This document shows, piece after piece, positions 53,035 to 64,000 of a DNA stretch of 64,000 nucleotides. The notes beneath the pieces are model-generated. The model was not told the origin of the DNA. It saw only the letters and a list, made by a program, of their open reading frames with translations, and made no database searches. A program made the translations under genes and the position numbers. The stretch's first letter is position 1. Each line of letters starts with the position of its first letter. Source of the DNA: Nostoc linckia z4 (GTDB lineage: Bacteria > Cyanobacteriota > Cyanobacteriia > Cyanobacteriales > Nostocaceae); NCBI RefSeq assembly GCF_002608075.1, contig NZ_LAHA01000014.1, forward strand, positions 87,899 through 151,898, in the 5' to 3' direction.

Positions 53035-55803
53035 ATGAAATACTGGGTCGCAAAATTAGCAATCTTTTTAGTTTTACTGTGCAACTTGTTACTAGTAACG
53101 GATTACGCAGCAGCAAACCAACTTGAAAATATTGATTTGCAGTCATTTAATACATTCCCAGTAATTGAAAATTTAGCAAGTGCTGACAATAATTTTGGCA
53201 ACAGTAGTAAAGAAGATTTTCTGCGATTTATTCAAATAGCTAAAACCTCAGAGAAACTAGAGGGACTCTTCACAATTTATAGCAATAGTGAATTAGATAA
53301 AATTTACTTAGAAATTCAACCGGAGCAGTTAAATAAAAACTATTTAGCCACAGTAACATTAGAATCAGGTATTGGTGAAAAGGGTATTTATAGTGGATTG
53401 CCACTGGCAGATTTTCTATTTTATTTCCAAAGAATCAACAACAAATTACATTTTGTCATCAGGAATGTAAAATTTCGTACAGAAAGTAAATCGGAACAGC
53501 GATCGCTTGCTCGTTCCTTTAGTGATTCAATTCTTTATTCGCTGCCAATAGATGGTATTCATCCCTTTAGTAAAAATATTATCATTGACCTGGATAACCT
53601 CTTAATGCAGGACTTTCCAGGATTAACTCCTCTATTAAAATACTCGTTACAAGCTGATTATTACTTAGAACCAAGCAAGTCTTATTTTGGTGATGTTAAC
53701 AGCTTCCCCGAAAACATAGAGATTGATTCTATTTATGGTTTTTCTTCACGAGAAGGAGCAGATTTAGTCAGCGTACCCGATAGCAGGGCGCTCACTCTCA
53801 AGGTACACTACAGTTTTTCCCAACTAAGAGAAAACAACGATTACATTCCTAGACTTGCCGATGACAGAGTAGGATATTTTATTACAGCCTTTCAAAATTT
53901 TTCTAACAATCACTCTCAAGAAGAATTTGTCCGTTACATTAATCGTTGGCATTTAGAACCATCCGACCCCAACGCTTCTTTATCTCCACCCAAAAAACCA
54001 ATTGTCTTTTGGATTGAAAACGCTGTACCACTAGAGTATCGGGATGCAATCAAAGAAGGCGTATTGATGTGGAATAAAGCATTTGAAAAAGCTGGATTCC
54101 AAAATGCCATTGAAGTCAAACAAATGCCAGATGATGCTGATTGGCAACCAGCAGATGTACGCTATAACACTATTCGCTGGTTCAATTCTCTGGACGGAGG
54201 TTTTGCTAGAGGGCCGACTCGCGTCAACCCACTCACCGGCGAAATATTGGATGCAGATATTATTGTGGACGCTAATATGGTGCGCTCAATTCGCCAAACA
54301 TATCACACCTACGTAGAGTCAAACAATAAAAAATTAAATTCCCCATGCATTGGTGAAGATTTACCAGAGAAAAGTAGGGAGTGGGGAAAAAAGTTGATTG
54401 GTGGCGGTTTACAGTGGGACACTGCTAACTCTCAAGTGTTGAATTCACAACAAAATTCTGATGTCTGCTATGGTATGGGGTTTGTAAATCAAGCAACTAT
54501 GGGGGCGTTAACCTTGTCCATTTTGCAAAACACCACACCGAGTAGTGCAGCTATGGAAGAATATGTGCATCAATATTTGCGTTCTCTGATTGCTCATGAA
54601 GTCGGGCATACCCTTGGTTTGCGCCATAACTTTCACGGTAGCGCCATGTTAGCGCCTCAAGAATTAAATAACACAGAAATCACTCACACTAAAGGTTTAG
54701 TTGGTTCGGTGATGGACTATTTACCCGTGAATGTAGCACCGCAGGGAGTAGAACAAGGTGACTACTTTCCGGAAATTGTGGGGCCCTATGACGAATGGGC
54801 CATAGAGTATGGTTACAAAATCAATGCATTGGCAAAAATTGAACCAATGATTCCAGAAATGGAAAAAACTTTTTTGGAAAACATTGCCTTGGCTTCACCA
54901 CAACCAGAATTATCTTACGCAACAGATGAAGATATTTCAGATATTAATCCCTTAGCAAATGTTTGGGATATGAGTAATGATGTGCTGGTTTATTCCCAGT
55001 GGCAAATGGATAACGCCCGCGTGATGTTGCAGCGCCTCGAAAAGGGTTATCTATCACCAGGAGAAAGTTACAGTAACCTGCGTATTTTGTTCGATAGAAT
55101 ACTTGGATATTATTTTAGTAATGCGAAATTACTCTCTCAATACATTGCTGGGCAATCCTTTCGGCGTCTCCATGCTGGTGATGATACATCCTGGGCATTT
55201 GTACCAGTTTCATTATTAAAGCAACGTCAAGCGTTGACTAAATTACAAGAATATGTATTTGGTGAAAATGCTTTTAATTTCTCAGGAGAATTATTGAATC
55301 AATTAGCGCCATCGCGTTGGCAACATTGGGGTAGTTTTGCGCCGAATTATCGCCTTGATTATCCGATTCACCATCGCATTTTGAGTTTTCAAACTGCGAT
55401 ATTGCGATCGCTATTAGATGGCCATCGCTTAAATCGTTTACAAGATATAGAATTAAAAACTCAGCCTGGGGAAGCACTATCGATTCCAGAATTATTTCAC
55501 ACCCTACAAACAACCATCTGGACAGAAGTTTTAAACCCTGGAGAATTCAAGCCAATTTCTAGTATCCGGCGTTCATTACAACAAGAGTATCTAAATATTT
55601 TGCTAGGGATGATGTTGCATACTATTGATGCCCCTGAAGATGGCCGGACACTGGCGTGGTATGAATTGCGACAATTGCAAACAGCCATAGATATCAGACT
55701 CAAACAACTAAGTGAAAACATCGATATTTATACCTTAGCCCACTTACAAGCTTCTGGCGATCGCATCAATAAAGCATTGAAATCATTAGTCATTAGTCAT
55801 TGA
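53035..55803 (+). CDS. Exported zinc-dependent metalloprotease (DUF5117/DUF4953 type)
   Basis: A 922-residue exported protein. The first about 28 residues form a signal peptide (hydrophobic core 8-20, likely cleavage after DYAAA). Residues about 90-300 resemble the DUF5117 region. The zinc site is SLIAHEVGHTLGLRHNFHGS, with His521, Glu522, His525 and His531, an extended metzincin-like HExxHxxGxxH motif. Further on, VMDYLPVN (about 562-569) supplies a Met-turn-like element, and the DUF4953-like C-terminal part has WDMSNDVLVYSQWQ. It probably degrades or processes peptides outside the cytoplasm. It has no same-strand partner. Confidence 0.93.
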   Translation: MKYWVAKLAIFLVLLCNLLLVTDYAAANQLENIDLQSFNTFPVIENLASADNNFGNSSKEDFLRFIQIAKTSEKLEGLFTIYSNSELDKIYLEIQPEQLNKNYLATVTLESGIGEKGIYSGLPLADFLFYFQRINNKLHFVIRNVKFRTESKSEQRSLARSFSDSILYSLPIDGIHPFSKNIIIDLDNLLMQDFPGLTPLLKYSLQADYYLEPSKSYFGDVNSFPENIEIDSIYGFSSREGADLVSVPDSRALTLKVHYSFSQLRENNDYIPRLADDRVGYFITAFQNFSNNHSQEEFVRYINRWHLEPSDPNASLSPPKKPIVFWIENAVPLEYRDAIKEGVLMWNKAFEKAGFQNAIEVKQMPDDADWQPADVRYNTIRWFNSLDGGFARGPTRVNPLTGEILDADIIVDANMVRSIRQTYHTYVESNNKKLNSPCIGEDLPEKSREWGKKLIGGGLQWDTANSQVLNSQQNSDVCYGMGFVNQATMGALTLSILQNTTPSSAAMEEYVHQYLRSLIAHEVGHTLGLRHNFHGSAMLAPQELNNTEITHTKGLVGSVMDYLPVNVAPQGVEQGDYFPEIVGPYDEWAIEYGYKINALAKIEPMIPEMEKTFLENIALASPQPELSYATDEDISDINPLANVWDMSNDVLVYSQWQMDNARVMLQRLEKGYLSPGESYSNLRILFDRILGYYFSNAKLLSQYIAGQSFRRLHAGDDTSWAFVPVSLLKQRQALTKLQEYVFGENAFNFSGELLNQLAPSRWQHWGSFAPNYRLDYPIHHRILSFQTAILRSLLDGHRLNRLQDIELKTQPGEALSIPELFHTLQTTIWTEVLNPGEFKPISSIRRSLQQEYLNILLGMMLHTIDAPEDGRTLAWYELRQLQTAIDIRLKQLSENIDIYTLAHLQASGDRINKALKSLVISH

Positions 55804-55821
55804 TCGATTTTAGTTGAAAAA

Positions 55822-57741
55822 TTACTTTTTACTTATTAAAGGAATACGGATAGTAAATTCTGTTTCACGTCCTAGAGTAGAATTAACTTGAATGCTTCCT
55901 GCATGTTTTTCGACGACAATTTCATAGGCGATGGCCATTCCTAATCCGATTCCTTTACCCACTGGTTTAGTAGTAAACATGTGGTCAAATACTCGTCGCT
56001 TGACTTCATCACACATGCCAATGCCATTATCGTAAATCTGAACAATGGCGTCCTGAGTTAATTTATCAAGTTGGGTTTGGATCCTAATATGATTTGGGTT
56101 AGTTTTCAAAGTTTGTAATTTACGTTCTTCGCTGGCTGCTTCTAGCGCGTCTATGGCATTGACTAAAACATTCATAAACACTTGATTCAGTTGTCCAGCA
56201 TAACATTCTATTTGGGGTAAATCGCCGTATTTCCTAATAATTTCAATTTCTGAGCGTTCGGGTGTGGCTGTCAGGCGATGATTGAGAATCATCAGGGTGT
56301 TGTCTAATCCTTCATGGATATCTACCATTTTCATGTCTGCCTCATCAAGGCGGGAGAAGTTACGCAGAGACAGCACAATTTGACGAATGCGCTTGGTTCC
56401 CACTTGCATTGATGTCATTAGCTTGGGTAAATCTTCCGCCAGAAACTCAATATCCAAGTCTTGTGTTAGTTCGCTAATTTCTGGTGTGGGGTTTGGATAA
56501 GTTTGTTCGTAAAGCTTTAGCAAATCGAGGATACCTTTAGTGTATTCACTGGCATGGTTGAGATTAGCATGAATAAAATTCACAGGATTATTGATTTCAT
56601 GTGCCACCCCAGCAACCAGTTGTCCCAAGCCAGACATTTTTTCGGTGTGGATGAGTTGGGCTTGGGTATTTTGCAGTTCTGTGAGGGTGTTGCTGAGTTG
56701 CTGCGCCTGCTGGCTAGAAATTAAGGCACGTTGGCGAATCTCTTCATATAATTGCAACTGTCGCCATGCACTAATCAAACCAACTATTAGCAATCCTCCC
56801 AAAACCGTAGCCAAGATATTCAACGCTTGCAATGGCGATTCAATATTTTCTTGTGGCACAATCAAAGCGATCGACCAATTTGCTTCTCTCAAGGGAGTGT
56901 AAGCAACATAGTTCCATTTGCCATCTAGTTGAGCTAATTCAATATTTGTACGTTTAGACACCATTCGTTGAGTAATTTCAACTAACCGGGGATTGGCGGA
57001 ATTGAGGAAACTCTTGGCGGCTTTTTCAGGTGTGCCAATTAGTCGCGTATCGGGATGGGCGATGGGAACTCCTTGGGAATTGAGCGCAAAGGCATAGCTA
57101 CCCTTGCCTTGATGTAAATTGTTGACTACTTCAATAACTCGGTTAATGGGAATTCCTCCCATTAATACACCTGCTGTTTTTGTACCTGTTTTGTCAGGAA
57201 TCGGAGAACTAATTTGAATTTGTAATTGATTGGTTGTGCGTCCAATAATTGGATCGGCTGCTACTGTTTCACCTGTAATACTCCGTTGGAAAAATTCTCG
57301 GTCTCGAACATCAAGAACATCTCCTTGAGTATTTCTTAATGTGCCATCTGGTTTAACGGAGGCCATGAGTAAAAAGGTTTGTAGCCGCTTTAACTCAGAT
57401 TGTAAATAAGGTTCCATCAATGACCAATCTAGCGATCGCACCACAATTGAATTTGCCAAAGTCTTAATTTCTGTCTTCCGAATGGCTAACCAATTATCAA
57501 TATCTTCCTCGCCTTTTTGTGTTTTTAATAATGCTTGCTGCTTGAGGCTATCTAATAATAATCCTTTAACAAAGTTGTAACTAGTAATAGCAGTAACACT
57601 AATACTAATGGACAGAATCACCACAAGTGATAATAAGAGTAAATTTCGCGATCGCCATTTCAATGAAAAGTAATTTTTCTCATTCTTGATATACTTTTTG
57701 AGGTTGATTTTCAACCAGCTTTTGCATAATTTAAGTATCAT
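55822..57741 (-). CDS. Cache-domain sensor histidine kinase
   Basis: A 639-residue kinase. Membrane helix 1 is at about residues 33-57 and helix 2 at about 305-325, with a periplasmic Cache domain between (features include PDGTLRNTQGDVLDVRDREF and YAFALNSQGVPIAHPDTRLI). A coiled coil leads to the HisKA region with [17 protein letters not shown]. The HATPase domain has the N-box QVFMNVLVNAIDAL, the G1-box YDNGIGM, and G2 [17 protein letters not shown]. The kinase core is closely related to the C-terminus of the following 1975-residue protein. It likely responds to an extracellular small molecule such as an amino or organic acid. Confidence 0.94.
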   Translation of the reverse strand: MILKLCKSWLKINLKKYIKNEKNYFSLKWRSRNLLLLSLVVILSISISVTAITSYNFVKGLLLDSLKQQALLKTQKGEEDIDNWLAIRKTEIKTLANSIVVRSLDWSLMEPYLQSELKRLQTFLLMASVKPDGTLRNTQGDVLDVRDREFFQRSITGETVAADPIIGRTTNQLQIQISSPIPDKTGTKTAGVLMGGIPINRVIEVVNNLHQGKGSYAFALNSQGVPIAHPDTRLIGTPEKAAKSFLNSANPRLVEITQRMVSKRTNIELAQLDGKWNYVAYTPLREANWSIALIVPQENIESPLQALNILATVLGGLLIVGLISAWRQLQLYEEIRQRALISSQQAQQLSNTLTELQNTQAQLIHTEKMSGLGQLVAGVAHEINNPVNFIHANLNHASEYTKGILDLLKLYEQTYPNPTPEISELTQDLDIEFLAEDLPKLMTSMQVGTKRIRQIVLSLRNFSRLDEADMKMVDIHEGLDNTLMILNHRLTATPERSEIEIIRKYGDLPQIECYAGQLNQVFMNVLVNAIDALEAASEERKLQTLKTNPNHIRIQTQLDKLTQDAIVQIYDNGIGMCDEVKRRVFDHMFTTKPVGKGIGLGMAIAYEIVVEKHAGSIQVNSTLGRETEFTIRIPLISKK

Positions 57742-57888
57742 ACTTGGTTGTCTCCAAGTTAAAAATAAATTGTTCTAGTTCAGGTTATTGACCGTTCACA
57801 GTCAACAGTCAACAGTCAACAGTCTTATGGGTGAATATTTTTTTACTTGGAAGTCCCAAAACACCAAATACCAATGATTTTTTACTTT
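57742..57888. repeat. Short spacer with dispersed repeats
   Basis: GTCAACA heptamers (57798-57822) are followed by a 25-base sequence (57832-57856) that also occurs at 10073-10097 after similar heptamers. Confidence 0.7.
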
Positions 57889-60800
57889 TTAACTTTGTTG
57901 AGTAGAAATTTGAATAACAAATTCTGTCCCTCGCCCAAGTTCAGAAGTGCAGGAGAGCGAACCACCATGTCCTTCTACGATAATTTGACGGGCAATGGCT
58001 AATCCCAAGCCTGTACCTTTACCCACAGGTTTAGTAGTAAAAAGATGGTCGAAAACTTTTTGTTGAACTTCCGGTGACATCCCTACACCATTGTCAGCAA
58101 TCTTAATTAAAACCCGCTCCCCTGATTCTGCTACACGTGTTTGTATAGTAATACAATTGGGGTTAGCTAAAATTTCTTCTAGAGTCCGTCCGGCGTTATA
58201 TTCTTCCAGTGCATCAATGGCATTTGCTAACAAATTCATAAACACTTGATTGAGTTGTCCGGCAAAACATTCCACCAAAGGTAATTGACCGTAATCTTTG
58301 ACTATTTCAATTCCCGGACGGTTTTCGTTAGCTTTTAAACGATGTCTGAGAATCAAAATTGTGCTATCAATGCCTTCATGAACGTCAAAGGGAACTTTAT
58401 AATCTTGATCGGCTCTAGAAAAGGTTCTCAGACTATTGCTGATACTGCGGATACGGCTAACACCCAATTTCATCGAGTCCAGTAATTTCGGCAAATCTTC
58501 GCGTAAATAATTTAAATCCATCGCATGAATTTCGTCTTCAATTTCTGAACCGGGTTGGGGAAATTTTTCTTGGTAAAGGTTAATTAGCCCAAATAACTCT
58601 TGAACATAATCTTTAGCTGGTTCAATGTTACCGGCAATAAAGCCAATAGGATTGTTTATTTCATGAGCAACACCCGCTACTAAATTTCCCAAGGCGGACA
58701 TTTTTTCATTTTGAACTAATTGCAATTGCATTGTTTGGAGTTCTTGCAATGCTTGTTCTAATTGTTGTTTTTGCTGTTGTAACAATTTTTCTGCTTCCTC
58801 ACGTTCGGTGATATCTTCACTAGTAGCAAGGATGCCAAAAACATTTCCCTCTTTATCTCGTAGGGGAATTTTATTTGTATTCGACCAGCTTTGTTTACCA
58901 TCTGCTCGCTGCCATGTTTCAATAATGTTCAGTTCTGCTTGTCCAGATTCCATAATGCGGCGATCGCATTTTACATACCAATCCGAGTCTTCATCAGGCC
59001 AGGGAAGTTCATAGTCGTTTTTACCAACAATATCTTCTGGCGATTTTAGACCGGCCGCCTCAGCAAAATTACGGTTACAACCCAAATAAACGCTATTGAG
59101 GTCTTTCCAAAAAACTGACTGGGGAACGTTGTCAATAATTAACCGCAAAAATTGTTGGGTTCGTCCAAGGTTTTTTAAGGTATCTTGTGCTTGTTGATAC
59201 AAACGTGCGTTTTCCAGAGAGATGGCAAGTTGAGTGCATAATAGATTCAGAATTTCTACGCGATCGTTCGTAAATGCCCCAGTAGTTAAATTATTCTCTA
59301 GGTACAAAATCCCCAATAGTTTGCCTTGGTGGAGAATTGGCATACACAACAAACTTTTAGGTTGCTGCCGGATGATATAGGGATCGGCAATTAACGTGGA
59401 ATACATTGCTGTATCAATAATGACACTAGGCTGGAGATTGCGTTTAACAGCATAAATTAGGCTGCAAGGAACGTCATTGCTATCTTCAATTGGGATCGAT
59501 TGCAGGACAGTTGATTGCTGCCCAACTTCAGCAGTTCCTTCAACGAGTAATGTCTCTTCTTTGACGAGTAGCAACACACATTTCTGTGCCCCTGCATTTT
59601 CAATCACCACAGAAAGCAGTTTACTAAGTAATTTCTCTAACTCAATTTCTCCAGAAAGTGTCTGAGAAGCTTTGATAACTGTTGTCATATCTAGCATCAA
59701 TGCTCCATTGCTACTAGAAGTGAGGGATTTACCGAGGGTAGAATGCCATGTAGCAAAGTGATTATTACTAATGGTGTCATTGGATGTAACCGGCAATGGC
59801 GTTTGTCGTAAAATCGGTGCTAGAAGTCGGGGATAGCGTTGTTCTAAGTCATCGATTTTTGCTTTAGCATCCCAACGAGCATAACAATAGTAGGCATTAA
59901 TCAAATACTCTTGGGCAATGCGTTCTTTGCCCCATTCCAGATAAAACTTGGCTGCGAGTTCATTAGCAAGTGCTTCTTCGTTGAGATATTCGTTTTTCTG
60001 CGCTTTGGCAATGGCGCGATCGTATAATTCGATGGCGTTCATATACTTGCCAGAAATTCTTGCCATTTCCGCAGATAACAATAGATATCTATGCAAAAAG
60101 TTTTTCGGGCAATTATTCGCCCAATTTTTCTGCATTTGTTGATGTTGTTGCATAATTTCCCAATACTGTTTTTTCTCATTAGATGTTGCATTGGGATAAA
60201 TGGCTGCCAAGGTCAGTGGATAATAGAAATGATATTGAATAATTGGAAAAAACCCAGAGTTACTAGGTAGAGTTTTTTCAGCTTCTTTTGCCGCTTGAAT
60301 TCCATCTTTATATCGGCCATAAAGATAAGATAATTGGATTTTGAGAAAACAATACCAGTTAATTCCATGTTCAAAGTTACGCTTTTGTTGCCAAATTTTG
60401 ATGTAAGGAATATCTACTTCGTGGTCGCGATCCCAGAAATCAGTAATTTCCAACATGCCTTGTAAATTTAAGAGAAACTGCCGTTGTAAAGTAAATGCAT
60501 ACAGCATATTGACATCATTTACTTGTTGTACGTAGCCCAAATATTTCTCAGTTTCAGTATAGATATCTGAAAGGCGATCGCCTTTAATTAACATCGCCCA
60601 AATATAAAATGAAACTGCCCAAACGCCAAACACTAAATTTCCAGTTTCTTGAGACACTTGAAATGATTGTCCAGAAATGGGTAAGTTCGTTTTTAAATGT
60701 TGATGATAGGGGTTAATTGTATGGGCAAAAATATTATTTGTTTTGGGAATAAATTGGCTACTATTGAAGTGGCGATCGAGTTTGAGTGCTAATTTGCCAA

Positions 60801-63800
60801 ATTCATAAGCAGTTTGATAGTTTCCTTGGTTCGCTAAACTCATGCCATACAAACAATAAGCAAAACCAGAACTTTCGGCATTGCCATAACTCAAGGATAG
60901 ACTAATCATTAATAGGGGAATCAAAGCAGACAGATTTTGATGTCCTCCCATATAAGCTGCTGCCCAAAGGTCAGCTAAAAGACTCATACAAACTTTTTTT
61001 ACTGGATCTGTCATCTCAGGCAAATCAAATAAATCTACCGGACGAATCGCTAAGAGTTTAGCTTTTAATTCTTTAATTTCAGCATCAATAGCTACTTGCT
61101 GTTCTTGTGCAGTTACGGGAAGATTCATCCCCATGATGCTCAAACCTTTAAGTCCACAAGCAAAGCCAGCTTCTATATTTTCACCCTGAGTCATTTTCAG
61201 GTACATTTGAATGCCGTAAATCTCTGCTTGATGAAATTTATCTTGACTGCGGTTTAAAGCCACATCAAAGAGTTTCTCTGTTTCTTGAAAATTGCCAATT
61301 AAATATTCGCATTCTCCAGCTTCTCTATATAATTGAAAGGTGAGTTGGTAGTGAGTTTGCCAACTATCTTCTGTTAGTAATTCTCTGCCTAATGTGAAAT
61401 ATTTAACAGCTGCCTTATAAGCAGTGGAAGCTTTTGCTTTCTTGCCGGCAATTAAATTTAGTTCAGCGAGTTGACATCGTTGAAATTGTTCATCAATGAT
61501 ATCAATTCCCTCATTGAATTGATTGACGATATCAAAAATATTGGCTTCAATTTCTTCAGAGGATGTACTTTTTAAAAGTAATTGTCCAATTTTTAAATGA
61601 GTAGCTTGCTTTTGAGATTCAGGAATCAGTGAATAAGCTGCTTGTTGGACGCGATCGTGAAGAAATTTGTAAGAACAGGAGTGAGGATAATCATAATTGG
61701 AAAATTGGGAATTTGCAATTTCTAATTCTGAGTCTTCTTGATAAAACTTGTAAACTTCATTGATGGGAATAATTAAGCCATCTTGCACGGCTTTCCAAAA
61801 ATCTGCGGCTGTTTCTATTTGGGATTTTTCATGGACAATTGCCAATGTTGCCAAATCAAATTGGTTACCGATACAAGCTGCTAATTTCAAGACTTCTTGA
61901 GTTTGTTTTGGTAACTTTTGGAGTTGAATTGCCATGAATTCTACAACATCATCAGTAAGAGAAAGCGATCGCACTTTTGCGAGGTCGCATTCCCAATAGC
62001 CGCCCGCAAAATTAAATATAATGAATCGTTCTTGATGTAGCGCTTTGAGAAATTGGGTGCAGAAGAAAGGATTGCCTTTGGTTTTGCTCAATACCAAGTC
62101 TGCTAACGGTGCTGCCAATTCCAAAGAACAACTCAATGTATCTGCAACCAAATGATTGACAGATATTTCATCTAAAGGAGCTAAAGTAATTGTATTGACT
62201 CTAGCGCCTAACTTTTGAATTTCATCTAAAGTTAGTAGTAGTGGATGCGCTGGATGAACTTCGTTATCGCGGTAAGCACCAATTAATAGTAGATAGCCCA
62301 TTTCAGCTTCACTCATTAACAAGTGCATCAACTTTAAAGAAGCAGAATCCGCCCATTGTAAATCATCAATGAACATCACCAAGGGATGTTCTGGTGCAGC
62401 GAATACTTGAGTGAATTTCAAGAACAGCAAATTGAAGCGATTTTGGGCTGCACTTGCTGAAAGTTCCGGCGCAGGAGGCTGTTTACCAATCAGGCTTTCC
62501 AGTTCTGGAATCACCTCAATCATCACTTGTCCGTTTTCACCCAAGGCTTTGAGAAGCTTGGACTTCCACTGTTCGAGTTGAGTGTCACTTTCACTCAGCA
62601 GTTGTGTCATCAAGTCTCGAAAAGCTTGTACAAAAGCAGAGAAAGGGATATTGCGCTGGAATTGGTCAAATTTACCTTTAATAAAATAACCCCGTTGGCG
62701 GACAATTGGCTTGTGGACTTCATTAACCACAGCTGTTTTGCCAATTCCAGAGAAGCCTGCAACTAACATAATCTCAGTGCTTCCCTGACTGACTCTCTCA
62801 AATGCATCGAGTAAAGTTTCAACTTCAGCTTGCCGACCGTAGAGTTTTTCAGGGATGATAAAGCGATCGCATATGTCCCGTTTACCTAATTCAAATCTCT
62901 CAATCTGTCCAATTTCTTGCAGTTGACGCCGACAAACTTCTAAATCATATTTCAGTCCTAATGCACTCTGATAGCGTTCCTCAGCATTCTTCGCCATCAA
63001 TTTCATCACAATATCACACAGAACCAAAGGAACAGGTTCTTGATTTTTGATTTTTGAGTCGCACCTTTGGTGCGCTAGAAGCGCAACTTGAATTTTGAAT
63101 TGATCTGGCTGCTTGGCGATGTGACAATGAACCAACTCCATCGCATCGCTAGATTGAAAAGGTACCTCTCCAGTCAGTAATTCATAAAATGTAATTCCTA
63201 GCGAGTAGTAATCGCTGCGGTGGTCAATTGCGCGATTCATTCGTCCAGTTTGTTCGGGGGAAAGGTAGACGAGAGTTCCTTCTAAGACATTAGGATTTTG
63301 AATTTCCTGGGTTTCTCTGGGCAAAAGCGAGGCAATGCTAAAATCTATTAACTTAACTTGCTTAGTTTGCGGATTGATGAGAATGTTGGCTGGCTTAATA
63401 TCTTTGTGGATTACCCGATGGCGATAAAGTCCGTCGAGAATTTCACTCAAAGCAATGGCAATCTCTAAAAACTCTTCCAAGAAATTTGGATTACTCTCCA
63501 TTGCTGTTTTCATCCATTTCCTCAGAGAAATACCACCGAAATCCTCCATTACCAAAGCATAGCTATTGCCATAGGGTTCTAAACTGTAGGGACGAACAAC
63601 ACCTGGAAGGTCGAGATTTTTCGCAATAGTATACTGATTGCGAAACTGAAGGAGTTCGCTGAAGGTAGGATACTCCTGATGAAGCAGTTTGATAATTACC
63701 GGAAGTCGATCGTCTTGTCGAATTGCGCGGTAAACCAGCGTTCTAAAGCTCGTATAAAGTTGTTCGGTAATTTGATAGTTTAGAAGCTGAACTATATCCT

Positions 63801-63816
63801 TAACTGCTGTATCCAT
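57889..63816 (-). CDS. Giant Ser/Thr kinase, AAA ATPase, GAF, PAS and histidine kinase protein
   Basis: A 1975-residue hybrid signalling protein. Order: Ser/Thr kinase (about 10-300; Lys43 in [15 protein letters not shown] at 137-144, DFS instead of DFG at 158-160), AAA-type predicted ATPase (about 325-620; P-loop GFSGIGKT at 354-361, [13 protein letters not shown]), a long helical TPR-like region (about 750-1350), a GAF domain (about 1400-1540), a PAS domain (about 1555-1680; [14 protein letters not shown]), and histidine kinase ([32 protein letters not shown]). A short stretch (about 245-260) is encoded by dispersed-repeat-like sequence. It probably integrates two kinase outputs with an ATPase switch. 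DFG-to-DFS suggests a weakened or altered first kinase. Confidence 0.94.
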   Translation of the reverse strand: MDTAVKDIVQLLNYQITEQLYTSFRTLVYRAIRQDDRLPVIIKLLHQEYPTFSELLQFRNQYTIAKNLDLPGVVRPYSLEPYGNSYALVMEDFGGISLRKWMKTAMESNPNFLEEFLEIAIALSEILDGLYRHRVIHKDIKPANILINPQTKQVKLIDFSIASLLPRETQEIQNPNVLEGTLVYLSPEQTGRMNRAIDHRSDYYSLGITFYELLTGEVPFQSSDAMELVHCHIAKQPDQFKIQVALLAHQRCDSKIKNQEPVPLVLCDIVMKLMAKNAEERYQSALGLKYDLEVCRRQLQEIGQIERFELGKRDICDRFIIPEKLYGRQAEVETLLDAFERVSQGSTEIMLVAGFSGIGKTAVVNEVHKPIVRQRGYFIKGKFDQFQRNIPFSAFVQAFRDLMTQLLSESDTQLEQWKSKLLKALGENGQVMIEVIPELESLIGKQPPAPELSASAAQNRFNLLFLKFTQVFAAPEHPLVMFIDDLQWADSASLKLMHLLMSEAEMGYLLLIGAYRDNEVHPAHPLLLTLDEIQKLGARVNTITLAPLDEISVNHLVADTLSCSLELAAPLADLVLSKTKGNPFFCTQFLKALHQERFIIFNFAGGYWECDLAKVRSLSLTDDVVEFMAIQLQKLPKQTQEVLKLAACIGNQFDLATLAIVHEKSQIETAADFWKAVQDGLIIPINEVYKFYQEDSELEIANSQFSNYDYPHSCSYKFLHDRVQQAAYSLIPESQKQATHLKIGQLLLKSTSSEEIEANIFDIVNQFNEGIDIIDEQFQRCQLAELNLIAGKKAKASTAYKAAVKYFTLGRELLTEDSWQTHYQLTFQLYREAGECEYLIGNFQETEKLFDVALNRSQDKFHQAEIYGIQMYLKMTQGENIEAGFACGLKGLSIMGMNLPVTAQEQQVAIDAEIKELKAKLLAIRPVDLFDLPEMTDPVKKVCMSLLADLWAAAYMGGHQNLSALIPLLMISLSLSYGNAESSGFAYCLYGMSLANQGNYQTAYEFGKLALKLDRHFNSSQFIPKTNNIFAHTINPYHQHLKTNLPISGQSFQVSQETGNLVFGVWAVSFYIWAMLIKGDRLSDIYTETEKYLGYVQQVNDVNMLYAFTLQRQFLLNLQGMLEITDFWDRDHEVDIPYIKIWQQKRNFEHGINWYCFLKIQLSYLYGRYKDGIQAAKEAEKTLPSNSGFFPIIQYHFYYPLTLAAIYPNATSNEKKQYWEIMQQHQQMQKNWANNCPKNFLHRYLLLSAEMARISGKYMNAIELYDRAIAKAQKNEYLNEEALANELAAKFYLEWGKERIAQEYLINAYYCYARWDAKAKIDDLEQRYPRLLAPILRQTPLPVTSNDTISNNHFATWHSTLGKSLTSSSNGALMLDMTTVIKASQTLSGEIELEKLLSKLLSVVIENAGAQKCVLLLVKEETLLVEGTAEVGQQSTVLQSIPIEDSNDVPCSLIYAVKRNLQPSVIIDTAMYSTLIADPYIIRQQPKSLLCMPILHQGKLLGILYLENNLTTGAFTNDRVEILNLLCTQLAISLENARLYQQAQDTLKNLGRTQQFLRLIIDNVPQSVFWKDLNSVYLGCNRNFAEAAGLKSPEDIVGKNDYELPWPDEDSDWYVKCDRRIMESGQAELNIIETWQRADGKQSWSNTNKIPLRDKEGNVFGILATSEDITEREEAEKLLQQQKQQLEQALQELQTMQLQLVQNEKMSALGNLVAGVAHEINNPIGFIAGNIEPAKDYVQELFGLINLYQEKFPQPGSEIEDEIHAMDLNYLREDLPKLLDSMKLGVSRIRSISNSLRTFSRADQDYKVPFDVHEGIDSTILILRHRLKANENRPGIEIVKDYGQLPLVECFAGQLNQVFMNLLANAIDALEEYNAGRTLEEILANPNCITIQTRVAESGERVLIKIADNGVGMSPEVQQKVFDHLFTTKPVGKGTGLGLAIARQIIVEGHGGSLSCTSELGRGTEFVIQISTQQS

Positions 63817-64000
63817 GCTCGCTCAACTCTTGTGAAATCAGCTATTTATTTCCAGTAGTTTGCCCAAATATCAGGTTTGGCTAACTCAGTTTGATTTTGA
63901 GCGTAGACCTAGTGGTTCACCAAGGCAACTTGGGGGGGAAAAGGGGAAGGGGTAAAGGGTAAGGGGTAAAGGGTAAGGGGTAAAGGGTAAGGGGTAAAGG
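63817..64000. repeat. Heptamer tandem repeats at the window end
   Basis: GGGGTAAAGGGTAA units run from about 63938 to 64000 and continue past the window. The preceding 120 bases contain the promoter region of the giant kinase. No gene is visible. Confidence 0.8.

Overview
The window looks like chromosome of a filamentous, probably heterocyst-forming cyanobacterium (Nostocales, Nostoc/Anabaena/Calothrix type). The reasons are the very frequent HIP1 octamer (GCGATCGC), many heptameric and octameric tandem repeats between genes, chlorophyll and cyanobacteria-restricted genes (acsF, a CAAD-domain protein, a DUF2996 protein, a CYP120-type P450), and many large signalling ATPases and histidine kinases. 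No complete insertion sequence, prophage, tRNA, rRNA or CRISPR array is visible.

Layout. 1-5420 (minus): an operon of exported DUF11/SdrD-type surface proteins, with palindromes upstream of its first gene. 6413-8237 (plus): threonine synthase followed by a MoaD/ThiS-like sulfur carrier. 8311-12461 (minus): an AAA-like ATPase, a GAF histidine kinase and a small exported protein. 12712-15574: an EamA transporter, a DUF2996 protein and a TM2 protein, separated by repeats. 16423-17499 (plus): acsF, with a clear terminator. 17640-25336 (minus): the most interesting locus. It holds a Trypco1-like protein, then a tight four-gene operon of a ChlI-like AAA+ ATPase, a ChlD-like vWA protein, a CHAT caspase-like protease and a NTPase-TPR protein. 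25827-32406: a HAMP histidine kinase, a CAAD protein, an SLH protein and a GH13 amylase with a starch-binding domain. 32915-35420: a serine-hydrolase-like protein and a TerB-like acidic protein. 35704-41398: rpsB, tsf, a conserved hypothetical gene and recG. 41408-46800: Uma2, a membrane protein, the P450 and an RNA-repair pair (HD-Pnk kinase and RNA ligase), with two MITE-like elements. 47193-49200: purH followed by three tandem copies of a Yfr2-like small RNA. 49248-63816: an HTH-AAA protein, a small secreted protein, a zinc metalloprotease, a Cache histidine kinase and a 1975-residue Ser/Thr-kinase/ATPase/GAF/PAS/histidine kinase.

How the genes fit together. Housekeeping islands (thrC, acsF, rpsB-tsf, recG, purH) are interspersed with signalling and conflict-type genes. 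The ChlI-like/vWA/CHAT/NTPase operon has the architecture of the NTP-dependent protease-effector conflict systems inferred computationally for multicellular bacteria: a AAA+/vWA pair could remodel or sense, the NTPase could act as a switch, and CHAT could be the proteolytic effector. The RNA ligase and HD-Pnk would heal and seal broken RNA. The three small RNAs carry a segment complementary to the conserved core of cyanobacterial Yfr1, which suggests an RNA-RNA circuit. Functions are inferred from motifs read by eye; no database search was run.
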